A stretch of DNA of 64,000 bases from Paludibacteraceae bacterium (GTDB lineage Bacteria > Bacteroidota > Bacteroidia > Bacteroidales > Paludibacteraceae), in contig JAKSNS010000001.1 in NCBI GenBank assembly GCA_024399545.1, forward strand, positions 1-64,000, read 5' to 3'. Made by a program: the position numbers and the translations under genes. Under the pieces are notes generated by a model. It was not told the origin of the DNA and made no database searches. It saw only the letters and a list, made by a program, of their open reading frames with translations. Shown piece after piece: positions 1-8,544 of this stretch; within the stretch, counting starts at the first letter, position 1; each line of letters opens with the position of its first letter.

Positions 1-44
1 GCCTGCTCCGTCTCCAACAATATATGCTTTTCAAATCGTACCAA
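1..44 (-). CDS. possible 5' end of a leftward gene (partial)
   Basis: A leftward reading frame runs off the window edge. A TTG at 44..42 begins MVRFEKHILLETEQA, with an in-frame stop about 20 bases further upstream (TAG at 65..63). Only 14 complete codons are visible, so no family can be named. The reason to list it is position: it lies just downstream, in the leftward direction, of a repeat array (91-203) resembling the array before the ATPase at 8829. By analogy this could be the start of another AAA/DUF4143 ATPase. That is inference only. Confidence 0.2.
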   Translation of the reverse strand, partial: MVRFEKHILLETEQ

Positions 45-90
45 TTTATTATTTATCCCTGACTAAAAGTGGTTCTATTAATTATGTTTT

Positions 91-203
91 TTGACCTATA
101 AGTCGATTTTTATATGAAACTTGCAAGAGTTTTGTGGTTTTTCTCATCCAGCAATCTGACCTATAGAGACAATGTACGTTTTTTATCCAGCAATTTGACC
201 TAT
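91..203 (-). repeat. array of three degenerate repeats pointing left
   Basis: Read on the minus strand, TATAGGTCA occurs three times (starting at 203, 164 and 100). The first two are followed by ATTGCTGGAT and an A-rich run (AAAAAACGT, GAGAAAAACC). Aligned with the array at 8724, the unit GTCAAATTGCTGGATAAAAA matches GTCAACTTGGTGAATGAAAA at most positions. Spacing is irregular (39 and about 64 bp). It is probably the same class of element as the arrays before the DUF4143 ATPases. Confidence 0.55.
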
Positions 204-246
204 ACACATAATACTGCACAAAATGATGTTTGAAAATTTAATGCCA

Positions 247-283
247 TTTGTTGCGGATTTATAGATTTTTTTTCGTATCTTTG
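247..283 (+). promoter_or_regulatory. Bacteroidetes-type promoter of the GT4 gene
   Basis: The -7 box TATCTTTG lies at 276-283 and a -33 region TTTGTTG at 247-253, about 22 bases apart. The transcript would begin near 290, giving a very short leader before the ATG at 303. Confidence 0.7.
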
Positions 284-302
284 CGCCGCTAATCATATTG
301 TG

Positions 303-1418
303 ATGAAACGCATAGTAATAGTAGGACCGGCAAACCCGTATCGTGGTGGTATTGCGGCATTTAACGAGAGACTCGCCAGACAATTCTTGGCTGAGGGCAA
401 CGAGGTGTTTGTTTATACTTTCACGTTGCAGTACCCTTCGTTCCTCTTTCCGGGCAAGACTCAATATACCTCAGACCCTTGTCCCGAGGGGCTGATGGTG
501 CGTCGTCGCATAAACTCCGTGAACCCTTTCAACTGGATTTCGGTGGGTGACGAGATACGGGAAATGAACGCCGACCTTGTGATTTTCGCTTACTGGATGT
601 CGTTCATGGCACCGTGCTTCGGGACAATTGCCCGCAGAATAAAGAGAAATCACCACACAAGGCTTATAGGTCTAATGCACAATATGATACCGCATGAACC
701 GAAGATAATAGACCGGCTGTTTCCCGGCTATTTCGTTAGTGTGATGGACGGCTTTGCGGCATTGTCAGAAAGCGTTGTGAGGGATATTGAAAAGTTTGAC
801 CGTCATGGCAAGCCTAAGATTGCGTCGCCTCATCCCATTTACGACCATTACGGAGAGTTGCTGCCGCGTGAGGAGGCTCTTGCGAAATTAGGTTTGGATT
901 CTTCGTTGCGTTATGTGCTTTTCTTCGGGTTCATCCGTGCCTACAAAGGGTTGGATTTGCTGCTTGAGGCTATGGCGGACGAGCGTCTGAGGGATGTTCA
1001 TCTGATTGTGGCAGGCGAGTTTTATGAGGACAGCACAAAATACACTGACATAATCAAGTCCCATGAACTGGAGGATAAGGTCCATCTGTTTACGGAATAT
1101 ATCCCCGACACAGAGGTTAACCGTTTTTTCAGTGCGTGCGACATTGTGGCACAGCCATATAAGACTGCCACGCAGAGTGGAGTGACGCAGGTGGCTTATC
1201 ATTTCGAGAAACCTATGCTTGTGACGAACGTCGGTGGACTGTCGGAAATTGTGCCAGAAGGGAAAGTCGGCTATAACGTTGACCCGGAAGCTGGGGCAAT
1301 TGCCGGGGCAATCTCAAGGTTTTACGAATCAGGTGCTGATTTGCATGAAGGGATTGTCGATGAGAAAAAGAAATATTCGTGGTCGCTGTTGACGGAGAGA
1401 CTGGGGAAATTGATGTGA
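303..1418 (+). CDS. glycosyltransferase family 4 (GT-B)
   Basis: A 371-aa cytoplasmic or membrane-associated sugar transferase for assembly of a surface polysaccharide. The N-terminus (VGPANPYRGGIAAFNERLA) is the GT-B acceptor-side Rossmann start with the glycine loop. The C-terminal half carries the GT4 donor-site pattern: FFGFIRAYKGLDLLLEA near residues 208-225, then ACDIVAQPYKTATQSGV and the E of VGGLSEIV. There is no membrane anchor. ATG at 303 is preferred over the in-frame GTG at 300. It is followed after about 165 bp by a repeat array and an ATPase, so it may be transcribed alone. The sugar specificity cannot be read from sequence. Confidence 0.88.
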   Translation: MKRIVIVGPANPYRGGIAAFNERLARQFLAEGNEVFVYTFTLQYPSFLFPGKTQYTSDPCPEGLMVRRRINSVNPFNWISVGDEIREMNADLVIFAYWMSFMAPCFGTIARRIKRNHHTRLIGLMHNMIPHEPKIIDRLFPGYFVSVMDGFAALSESVVRDIEKFDRHGKPKIASPHPIYDHYGELLPREEALAKLGLDSSLRYVLFFGFIRAYKGLDLLLEAMADERLRDVHLIVAGEFYEDSTKYTDIIKSHELEDKVHLFTEYIPDTEVNRFFSACDIVAQPYKTATQSGVTQVAYHFEKPMLVTNVGGLSEIVPEGKVGYNVDPEAGAIAGAISRFYESGADLHEGIVDEKKKYSWSLLTERLGKLM

Positions 1419-1476
1419 CAGATGACCGTTTATTTGGACAATGGTTAAAGAAAATGTAAATCCAGACAATAGCGGA

Positions 1477-1575
1477 TTTTCGCCCAGAAAAGTGTAACGA
1501 ATGATAGAATTTTCGCCCAGAAAAGTGTAAGAAACAGTGAAATTTTCGCCCAGAAAAGTGTCAAATATCTGACAA
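1477..1575 (+). repeat. three 33-bp tandem repeats before an ATPase gene
   Basis: The segment TTTTCGCCCAGAAAAGTGT starts at 1477, 1510 and 1543, an exact 33-bp period. The 19-bp constant part includes a small inverted repeat (TTTTC/GAAAA), and about 14 bp between copies vary. The last copy ends 24 bases before the ATG at 1586, so it lies in the promoter/leader region of the ATPase. The core GAAAAGTGT recurs in the arrays before the two other DUF4143 ATPases. Confidence 0.9.
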
Positions 1576-1585
1576 ACAATAGAGT

Positions 1586-2920
1586 ATGAAACGCAAAATA
1601 GAACAGACATTGGAACAGTGGAAAGCCGACGCACGTCGGAAACCCATTGTGCTGAAGGGTTGTCGTCAATGCGGCAAAACATACTCTGTAATGGATTTCG
1701 CACGAAAACATTACCGCACAGTTTTTTATGTCAATTTCATGGACGAGCCAGACATGAAACGAGCCTTTTCTGGTTCAATGTCGGTTGACCAGATCACCAT
1801 GCGTCTGACAGCAGCGAAGCCTTCAGTCTCACTGATACCACACGAAAGTTGCATAGTGTTGGACGAATTGCAGGAGTGTCCCAGGGCGAGAATGGCATTG
1901 AAATCGTTTGCCATGGATGGACGATATGATGTCTTGTGTACAGGCTCGTTGTTAGGAATACAAGGTTACAGACCTCAGAATGAGACAGATGAAGATATAA
2001 AAGCTGATATTCCAGTAGGTTACGAGGATATAGTTACTATGTATCCTATGGATTTTGAAGAGTTTCTATGGGCAAACGGGCAAAACGAGACCTCAATAGG
2101 ACTAATAGAAGAATCATTCCGTAAAGAAGGCATGGTCGAAGATTTCTGGCATCAGCTTTTCAGGTCGCTTTTATTGCAGTATATAGTAGTGGGAGGAATG
2201 CCTGAAGCTGTGCAGACTTTTGTGTCACAACATGATATGGGGCAAGTGTTGAGAGTGCAACGTCGTATAGTTCAGGATTATCGTGCAGACATGCTGAAAT
2301 ATGCACCGCAAGAACTCAAACCGCTTATAACAGAGAGTTTTGACTCTATTCCAATACAGTTGAGCCGTGAAAACAAGAAATTCATGTACTCAACAATCAG
2401 GACGGGCGCACGGTCCAAGAACTACCGACCAACAATCCAATGGATGGAAGATGCTGGCATAATTCAACGATGCAGGAACCTGCAAATCACAGAGTTGCCA
2501 TTGGACGGCAATACGATTGACGATTGCTATAAGGTTTATATGGCAGATACAGGTCTGTTTGTAAGCATGTTGGAAGATGGCACACAGGCGGATATTCTTT
2601 CTGGAAACCTGTTGGGATATAAGGGTGCTATATACGAGAACCTGTTGGCGGACATATTGGGCAAAATGGGGCGTAAACTCTATTATTTCCATAAAGATGG
2701 AGGATTGGAGATTGACTTCATACTTCGTTACAAAGGAAAATGCACATTGTTGGAGTGTAAAGCCAAATCAGGACATACAAAATCCACACGTACGGTTTTG
2801 AATAATCCAGAGCATTACAATATACATCAGGCATTAAAGTTGGGTGACTACAATGTCGGACGAGATGGGAAATTACTGACATTGCCGCTTTATATGGCAT
2901 TTCTATTGAAAGATTTATGA
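1586..2920 (+). CDS. AAA ATPase with DUF4143/PD-(D/E)XK-like C-terminus
   Basis: A 444-aa protein of the COG1373 'predicted ATPase' family, common in Bacteroidetes and of unknown cellular role. Residues 1-170 form an AAA-type ATPase: Walker A in GCRQCGKT (about residue 25) and Walker B in CIVLDELQE (about 90). The rest is the DUF4143 region; near residues 372-392 it shows EIDF followed by LLECKAK, the E/D...ExK pattern of a PD-(D/E)XK nuclease fold. Length is normal and the gene looks intact. It is preceded by the 33-bp repeats, and its stop overlaps the next start (ATGA at 2917), so the cytidylyltransferase is probably translationally coupled to it. Nuclease activity is an inference from the motif. 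Confidence 0.88.
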   Translation: MKRKIEQTLEQWKADARRKPIVLKGCRQCGKTYSVMDFARKHYRTVFYVNFMDEPDMKRAFSGSMSVDQITMRLTAAKPSVSLIPHESCIVLDELQECPRARMALKSFAMDGRYDVLCTGSLLGIQGYRPQNETDEDIKADIPVGYEDIVTMYPMDFEEFLWANGQNETSIGLIEESFRKEGMVEDFWHQLFRSLLLQYIVVGGMPEAVQTFVSQHDMGQVLRVQRRIVQDYRADMLKYAPQELKPLITESFDSIPIQLSRENKKFMYSTIRTGARSKNYRPTIQWMEDAGIIQRCRNLQITELPLDGNTIDDCYKVYMADTGLFVSMLEDGTQADILSGNLLGYKGAIYENLLADILGKMGRKLYYFHKDGGLEIDFILRYKGKCTLLECKAKSGHTKSTRTVLNNPEHYNIHQALKLGDYNVGRDGKLLTLPLYMAFLLKDL

Positions 2921-3612
2921 AAAACGTGGCAGTCATATTGGCAGGAGGCGTGGGAAGCCGTTTGGGGGCTGACAAGCCTAAGCAGTTCCTTGAGATTGGA
3001 AGCAGGATGGTAATCGAAAGGAGCATTGATGCTTTCGAGCGACATAAGGGAATTGACGAGGTTGCAATAGTGATGAACCCTGAGTATGTGGGCGAGATGG
3101 AGGAGATTGTGAAGAGGAATGAATGGAAGAAGGTATCTAAGGTGCTGAAAGGAGGGGCAGAACGTTATATGTCAACATTGTCAGCTATTGAGTCTTACAA
3201 AAATGCTGGCGAGGTCAATATGATATTTCATGATGCGGTTCGTCCACTGGTCAGTCAGGCGATAATTGACCGAGTGATAGAGGCGTTGGAAAGACATAAA
3301 GCGGTTGGTGTCGCCGTAAAGGTTACAGACACTATATGGGAAGTCGATGGCAGTACAATTAAGTCTGTTCCAAACCGCAACATATTGCGAAAAGCCCAGA
3401 CTCCACAAGCATTCAGGTTGAGTGTGATAAAAGAGGCTTATCGCCGAGGATTGCAAGACCCAGAGATGAGCAGCACTGACGATTGCGGGATGGTGATGCG
3501 TTATATGCCGGAAGAGAAAATCTTCATCGTCGAGGGCGAAGAGAGGAATATGAAACTGACTTATAAAGAGGATATTTCATATATCGAGATGTTGGTGAAT
3601 AAGCAAAAATAA
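2917..3612 (+). CDS. IspD/TarI-type cytidylyltransferase
   Basis: A 231-aa enzyme that transfers CMP from CTP to a polyol phosphate. The N-terminal nucleotide loop LAGGVGSRLGADKPKQF, the signature FHDAVRPLVS near residue 108, and the tail KLTYKEDI place it in the IspD/TarI family. IspD makes CDP-methylerythritol for isoprenoids; TarI-like paralogues make CDP-ribitol for teichoic-type polymers. Its place inside a glycan locus, next to a TagD-like enzyme and a TagF-like transferase, favours CDP-polyol supply for a surface polymer. No TarJ-like reductase is visible beside it, so ribitol is not proven, and a second ispD elsewhere would settle it. Confidence 0.75.
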   Translation: MKNVAVILAGGVGSRLGADKPKQFLEIGSRMVIERSIDAFERHKGIDEVAIVMNPEYVGEMEEIVKRNEWKKVSKVLKGGAERYMSTLSAIESYKNAGEVNMIFHDAVRPLVSQAIIDRVIEALERHKAVGVAVKVTDTIWEVDGSTIKSVPNRNILRKAQTPQAFRLSVIKEAYRRGLQDPEMSSTDDCGMVMRYMPEEKIFIVEGEERNMKLTYKEDISYIEMLVNKQK

Positions 3613-3951
3613 TTGGCTTTTTGTGGAATATCTGGTAAATATACAGTAGAGAACGATGAGTATGCAGAATGCATCTGATTACACATCAACATACGTCCGA
3701 TAAAAACATAGAAAGACTATAGATACTCTGTCGATACTTTTTTGATAAATCGATGTGATGCCATAGTAACTCCACTCCTATTGCGGAGAAATTGCAGAAA
3801 CAGAGCGGAAAAAGAGTGGAAGCATAGAAATCATTGATAATGATTCGAGAGTAAAAGAATCTCAAATCCGACTTTAGGAAGAGATTGAAAGTTGGATAAA
3901 TTACTTATATTAAGAAGAATAGTATATAAATACAATAAAAGTTATACAAAT
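3613..3951. other. intergenic stretch without recognised gene
   Basis: About 340 A+T-rich bases between the two cytidylyltransferase genes. No coding frame, strong terminator or clear TAnnTTTG promoter was found. An in-frame TTG at 3892 would extend the next gene by 20 residues, but that extension does not resemble the family. Confidence 0.5.
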
Positions 3952-4413
3952 ATGATAATTGGATATACAGCAGGTGTTTACGATTTATTTCATATTGGAC
4001 ACCTAAATCTCTTGAAAAATGCCAAGGGTATGTGTGACAAACTCATAGTAGGTGTCACTACTGATGACTTGGTAACTTATAAAGGCAAACATGCAATGAT
4101 TCCATTTGAGGATAGGATGGAAATAGTTCGCAGCATTAAATATGTTGATGCAGCCGTACCACAAAGTGACATGGACAAATTGACTATGTGTAAGAAACTT
4201 GGTGCATCATTCCTTTTTGTAGGCGATGATTGGTATGGCACAGACAAATGGAAAAATTATGAAAAAGAGTTTGAAGAAGCAGGAATAAAGATTATCTATT
4301 TTCCTTATACTAAGGGAGTTTCTTCGACATTAATCAATAAAGCACTCGGCCAGGTTAGAGATAATCCAGAAACAGCAATAAAACGAGAACACATCATATT
4401 GAAAGAATACTAA
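3952..4413 (+). CDS. TagD-like glycerol-3-phosphate cytidylyltransferase
   Basis: A 153-aa nucleotidyltransferase expected to join CTP and glycerol 3-phosphate (or a related alcohol phosphate) into a CDP-linked donor. It has the GVYDLFHIGHLNLL motif at residues 7-20 with the HxGH signature, RMEIVRSIKYVD (about 70), VGDDWYG (about 105) and VSSTLI near the end, equivalent to the RTxGISTT segment of TagD. The ATG at 3952 was chosen because the family starts within a few residues of the GxxD/HxGH motif. The family uses CDP-glycerol in teichoic acid synthesis, matching the TagF-like gene at 7204. Base composition is visibly A+T-richer than the flanks. Confidence 0.82.
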   Translation: MIIGYTAGVYDLFHIGHLNLLKNAKGMCDKLIVGVTTDDLVTYKGKHAMIPFEDRMEIVRSIKYVDAAVPQSDMDKLTMCKKLGASFLFVGDDWYGTDKWKNYEKEFEEAGIKIIYFPYTKGVSSTLINKALGQVRDNPETAIKREHIILKEY

Positions 4414-4424
4414 ATTTGGTTGTC

Positions 4425-4931
4425 ATGAATAGTTACACTTTGAAAAAAGCAGATATACATATTTTTTGTGTAGATGTTGCCATAATCAGTATTGCAATGC
4501 TGATTCCCTTTTTCTCTCATTTGTTTATTCCATTGTATCAGTTTAATCCTATTTTATTTTTGCTGATGTTAAGTATCCCATATTACAGTAATCAATGGAA
4601 TGCGCACATACTGGCTACCGCAATTCCTTTATTATCTTTCTTGATAATTGGAATGCCCACATTGACCAAAGTTTACAGCATGGTGATTGAATATAACGTC
4701 GTTTTATATGTATATTTTCTTTTGCAAGACAAAATGGCAACCCGTCATATTTCCTCAATGTTTGTAATGATGTTTTTTGCCATATTTGTAGGAAAGTGTG
4801 CCTATTACTTATCAAAAACCATATTATTGGTAGGAACAATGGTTATTGATACTCCTGTTATTATACAATCTATATCGAGTATTGTAATAGCTCTGATTAG
4901 TTCTGTATTTGCAAAATTTAAGAATAGATAG
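4425..4931 (+). CDS. small multi-pass membrane protein
   Basis: A 168-aa hydrophobic protein with about five predicted membrane segments and a short basic C-terminus (FAKFKNR). No family was recognised. A TTG at 4416 could start it three codons earlier; ATG at 4425 is preferred. It starts 11 bases after the TagD-like gene and ends 2 bases before the ligase gene, so it belongs to the same operon. It may be a membrane subunit of polymer assembly or transport, but nothing in the sequence proves this. Confidence 0.65.
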   Translation: MNSYTLKKADIHIFCVDVAIISIAMLIPFFSHLFIPLYQFNPILFLLMLSIPYYSNQWNAHILATAIPLLSFLIIGMPTLTKVYSMVIEYNVVLYVYFLLQDKMATRHISSMFVMMFFAIFVGKCAYYLSKTILLVGTMVIDTPVIIQSISSIVIALISSVFAKFKNR

Positions 4932-4933
4932 AA

Positions 4934-5968
4934 ATGGAAGATAGGTTATATTGTTGCAATTCATTCCTGATATATCGCTATATTGCAGACGAAAACAAGC
5001 AATTCCGTTCGGATATAAAACCATATTTTTTCAAACCTAACCCTAATGAATATAAAATAAGAGGGTTAGAAGATACGGAGCATTCCATAAAAAACTATAT
5101 CGATGAGATTGTCGCATCTGGAGGGAAAATAGGATTGGCATTGTCTGGCGGCATTGATTCTGCAATATTGGCAAAATATGTTCCTAAAGGCACACCGACA
5201 TATACCTTTCATAGCGATTTACCTGGTGTGTTGGATGAGACATCTCAGGCAAAACAATATGCAAACGCCTGTGGCCTAGGAAATACTGTGATAGACATTA
5301 AATGGGAGGATGCAAAAAAGAATGCAGAGATACTTATGCGTCATAAAGGTGCTCCTATTCATAGTATTGAAGTCCAAATATATGCAGCTGCATGTCAGGC
5401 ACGGGAAGATGGAGTGACGCATTTATTGTTTGGGGAAAATGCTGATATAGTGTTTGGCGGTATGGATGGATTATTAGCAAAAGATTGGACTTTTGATGAA
5501 TTTGTGAAGAGATATTCGTACTTAGATCCGACAAAGGTATTAGTTGACGGCCGATGGGAAATGAAACCATTCGAGACTTTTAGAAAAGGAGACAACATTG
5601 ATTTCTATGGCTTTATTCGTCATTATTTTTATTACGAAGCCAATAATTCATACGACAATGCATGTGCTACTGCAGGTGTGAAATATTCAACACCCTTCAA
5701 TAGAATGCGTTTGCAATTTCAATTGGATTATGACAGAATAAGAAAAGGTGATACAAAATACGTACTTCGTGAGTTATTTAATAAATTATACCCCAATATG
5801 GGACAACCAGTCAAAGTGCCAATGCCTCGTGCCGTCACTCAATGGTTACAGGATTGGGAAGGACCATCGAGAAAAGAGTTTATTCCACATTGTGCCGATG
5901 GATTAAAGGGTGATCAGCGTTGGATGATTTATATCTTGGAACGTTTTTTGAATTTACTTGACAAATGA
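4934..5968 (+). CDS. asparagine-synthase-like ATP-dependent ligase
   Basis: A 344-aa protein with an AsnB-type synthetase domain. The PP-loop SGGIDSA lies near residue 71, followed by the LLFGENADIVFGG segment around 165-178. Unlike true AsnB it has no N-terminal glutaminase domain (no catalytic Cys2), so it would use ammonia or a partner's amine, or adenylate another substrate. Enzymes of this type in glycan loci amidate or aminoacylate sugars; here a modification of the polymer or its precursor is plausible. The stop overlaps the next start (ATGA at 5965), implying coupling with the DUF362 gene. Confidence 0.8.
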   Translation: MEDRLYCCNSFLIYRYIADENKQFRSDIKPYFFKPNPNEYKIRGLEDTEHSIKNYIDEIVASGGKIGLALSGGIDSAILAKYVPKGTPTYTFHSDLPGVLDETSQAKQYANACGLGNTVIDIKWEDAKKNAEILMRHKGAPIHSIEVQIYAAACQAREDGVTHLLFGENADIVFGGMDGLLAKDWTFDEFVKRYSYLDPTKVLVDGRWEMKPFETFRKGDNIDFYGFIRHYFYYEANNSYDNACATAGVKYSTPFNRMRLQFQLDYDRIRKGDTKYVLRELFNKLYPNMGQPVKVPMPRAVTQWLQDWEGPSRKEFIPHCADGLKGDQRWMIYILERFLNLLDK

Positions 5969-7185
5969 AAATTTTGAATATGCCGAAAATAGCAATTGCC
6001 AGTGCCGACAGTTACCATCCTTTGCAGGTTAATGCGGCGATAGATTCTATGATGATTTCTTTAGGTTTAGACCCTGAAAATCCATTCAAGGAAATCATCA
6101 AACCAGGTATGCGTGTTTTCATAAAACCAAATTGGGTTGCATCCCGTTGGCGTGAATCGTGTGACCATAGAGACAATTTGTATTGTGTAATAACTCATCC
6201 AAATGTAATAGAAGCAGTGGCAGATCGAGTTGCCAAGGCTCTTGACGGACAAGGCGAAATTATAATTGCAGACAATCCTTCGATTGATGCCGACTTTGAA
6301 GAACTTATGCTGTTTACTGGAATTCGCAAATTGCAAAATAAGTACAATGTTTCATGCAAGATTTATGATTTGCGCCCATTGGTATGCAAGAATTTAAAGG
6401 ATTATGGACAACGTGATAAGATGGTACATCAACCAGGTGACCCTTTAGGGGAAGTAGAGGTAAACATTGGTAAAGACAGTCTGCTCTATAACGTAGATTC
6501 CACATTGTTCCGTGGAGTATTTAATGAAAGAGAAGAAACAGTTGCAGCACATACAGGTGATACACAACTATATACTTTTGCCCGTAGTTTGTATGATGCT
6601 GATATCTATATTTCTATTCCAAAATTAAAAACACATCAGAAAGTTGGAGCGACTCTTAATTTAAAAGGACTGGTTGGTTCAATTACGCAAAAAAATCAAC
6701 TTGTACATTGGCGTATAGGTACACCTGAAACAGGAGGAGATGAATATCCAGACAGACAGAGTTGGGAAGCTGCCCAACAAGCCAAGGTGACCCACCGAGG
6801 CGCTCACCCATGTAATGATACTATATGGCGTATGGTTGCAGACCTGTATCAAAGTCTTCTCACCAAAGAACGTCAATATTTTACTATTATTGATGGCATT
6901 ATGGCAGGTGAAGGGAAAGGACCTTTTTGTCCCACATCAAAACATGCCAATACTTTGATAGGTGGCTTTGATTTGCTTTTGGCAGATATTGTTGCTGTGC
7001 GATATATGGGATTTGACCCAAATAAAGTCAAATATCTGAAGTTCTTTATTGATAAATGGAATCTGAATCTGAGTGACATTGAAGTTTTTGTTGACAAAGA
7101 ACTGAAAACTGATTTCTTTGTGTCTGATTCTCGTTACAAGGATTTTCTTCTTCCCGATGCTTGGAATATTATAAAAGTGGATTAA
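5965..7185 (+). CDS. DUF362-domain protein
   Basis: A 406-aa protein of the DUF362 family (COG2006). Family features are FIKPNWVA near residue 51, ADNPSIDADFEEL (about 104), PKLKTHQKVGATLNLKGLVG (about 218) and DGIMAGEGKGP (about 310). Many relatives carry ferredoxin cysteine clusters; none is visible here, so it is the cofactor-poor form. The family's biochemistry is poorly defined. Tight coupling to the AsnB-like ligase suggests the two act on one substrate in the surface-polymer pathway, which is inference. Confidence 0.8.
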   Translation: MKILNMPKIAIASADSYHPLQVNAAIDSMMISLGLDPENPFKEIIKPGMRVFIKPNWVASRWRESCDHRDNLYCVITHPNVIEAVADRVAKALDGQGEIIIADNPSIDADFEELMLFTGIRKLQNKYNVSCKIYDLRPLVCKNLKDYGQRDKMVHQPGDPLGEVEVNIGKDSLLYNVDSTLFRGVFNEREETVAAHTGDTQLYTFARSLYDADIYISIPKLKTHQKVGATLNLKGLVGSITQKNQLVHWRIGTPETGGDEYPDRQSWEAAQQAKVTHRGAHPCNDTIWRMVADLYQSLLTKERQYFTIIDGIMAGEGKGPFCPTSKHANTLIGGFDLLLADIVAVRYMGFDPNKVKYLKFFIDKWNLNLSDIEVFVDKELKTDFFVSDSRYKDFLLPDAWNIIKVD

Positions 7186-7203
7186 TCTATTATAATAGTC
7201 TGT

Positions 7204-8544
7204 ATGAATCTGATACAATCATTTCGAGAATGCTTCTTGACATCACCATTGATTTACAATCTCAGGTTGATTGTCGAATATCATGATGTGTTCAGAACTC
7301 GGATTCCCTTCTTATATAAGCGCTTTTTGAAAAAAAACATCCAATCGTCTCGTGATGCGGCACGGAATTTGAAAGGCAAGGAAGTCATTGAGGTGGCGTT
7401 TTTTCTTTCTATTCCTGGTATGTGGAAAGCAGATTATTTATTTCGTAGAATGCAGCAGGATCCTAAATTCCATCCCTATATTGTGTTGATTCCTTATACT
7501 AGATTCAAAAAGTTTGATAAAAAAGAGATATGGAATACGTTGCATCGTACAGAAACATTTATCAGAGAACGTGGTTTTGAGTATGTAATACCTTATGATA
7601 AAACTTCGGGGAGATGGCAAGATATAAAAAAAACGCTTCGACCAGATATCATTTTCTACACATTGCCATACAAAGATATGGAACGGAAATATTTTGTATA
7701 TAATTTTCGAGACAGGCTTACTTGCTATATTCCATACGCTTTTACTTCGATGAATGTATATAAGGCAAATTTTGATATCATCAGTATCAATAGTTATGGA
7801 TGTGTATTTACTGAAACTTCAATGCATCTTGATTTCGCTCGGAGATACAGCCATTCTAAAGGAGAGAATTTTGTTGTGACAGGTTCGTCCGGATGTGAGG
7901 TGTATCAATTGCCGGACTATTGTCCAAAAGAGGTGTGGAAACATCAAGATCTGCAAAAAAAACGAGTCATTTGGGGACCTCACCATAGTATTAATGACGT
8001 CTTTACAATTTCGACTTTTCTTATTTACTGTGACCTTATGGTGCAATTAGCAAAAGAGTATGCAAACACCATTCAGTTTGCTTTCAAACCACATCCGACA
8101 TTGAAATTCAAGTTACAGAAGATGTGGGGAAAAGAGCGTACAGACGCTTATTACAAGCAATGGGCAGAAATGAGTAATACTCAATTAGAAGAATCAGGGT
8201 ACATTGATTTGTTTTATGGTTCAGATGCAATGATTCACGATAGTGGAGGATTTACTACTGAGTATCTTTATATGAATAAGCCTGTTATGTATTTGGTTAA
8301 AACTAATGATCCTCGTAAACAGTTCAATGATTTTGGTGCTATTGCCTTCGACCAACATTACATTGGCCGTTGTGAACAAGATATAAGGAATTTTCTGGAT
8401 CATGTTGTGTTGGCTGGAGAAGACCCCAAAAAGGAAGAGCGAGAACAATTCTACAACAAGTATCTTTGTAGTCCAGACGAACTACTTCCATCACAACGCA
8501 TAATAGCAACGATTAATTCTTTGATCAATGGTCAAATGAAATAA
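7204..8544 (+). CDS. TagB/TagF-like CDP-glycerol glycerophosphotransferase
   Basis: A 446-aa transferase resembling the CDP-glycerol:polyglycerophosphate glycerophosphotransferase family. Recognisable parts are WGPHHSIND near residue 258, FKPHPTLKFKL (about 297), and the donor-site block MIHDSGGFTTEYLYMNKPV (about 344), whose D-S-x-x-x-E pattern binds the CDP-alcohol. It would extend or prime a polyol-phosphate chain at the inner membrane. Together with the two cytidylyltransferases it forms a minimal teichoic-acid-like set, unusual for a Gram-negative. It is the last gene of the A+T-rich block. Confidence 0.78.
   Translation: MNLIQSFRECFLTSPLIYNLRLIVEYHDVFRTRIPFLYKRFLKKNIQSSRDAARNLKGKEVIEVAFFLSIPGMWKADYLFRRMQQDPKFHPYIVLIPYTRFKKFDKKEIWNTLHRTETFIRERGFEYVIPYDKTSGRWQDIKKTLRPDIIFYTLPYKDMERKYFVYNFRDRLTCYIPYAFTSMNVYKANFDIISINSYGCVFTETSMHLDFARRYSHSKGENFVVTGSSGCEVYQLPDYCPKEVWKHQDLQKKRVIWGPHHSINDVFTISTFLIYCDLMVQLAKEYANTIQFAFKPHPTLKFKLQKMWGKERTDAYYKQWAEMSNTQLEESGYIDLFYGSDAMIHDSGGFTTEYLYMNKPVMYLVKTNDPRKQFNDFGAIAFDQHYIGRCEQDIRNFLDHVVLAGEDPKKEEREQFYNKYLCSPDELLPSQRIIATINSLINGQMK

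Noticed and set aside
1329-1711. Minus-strand frames giving repeated peptides TFLGEN and TLFWAKI over the 33-bp array
   Set aside because: The period of 33 is a multiple of 3, so any frame stays open and repeats; the frames run against the gene direction and have no promoter.
2917-3612. Calling the cytidylyltransferase ispD outright
   Set aside because: Family signatures cannot separate IspD from TarI-type paralogues, and the glycan neighbourhood favours the latter.
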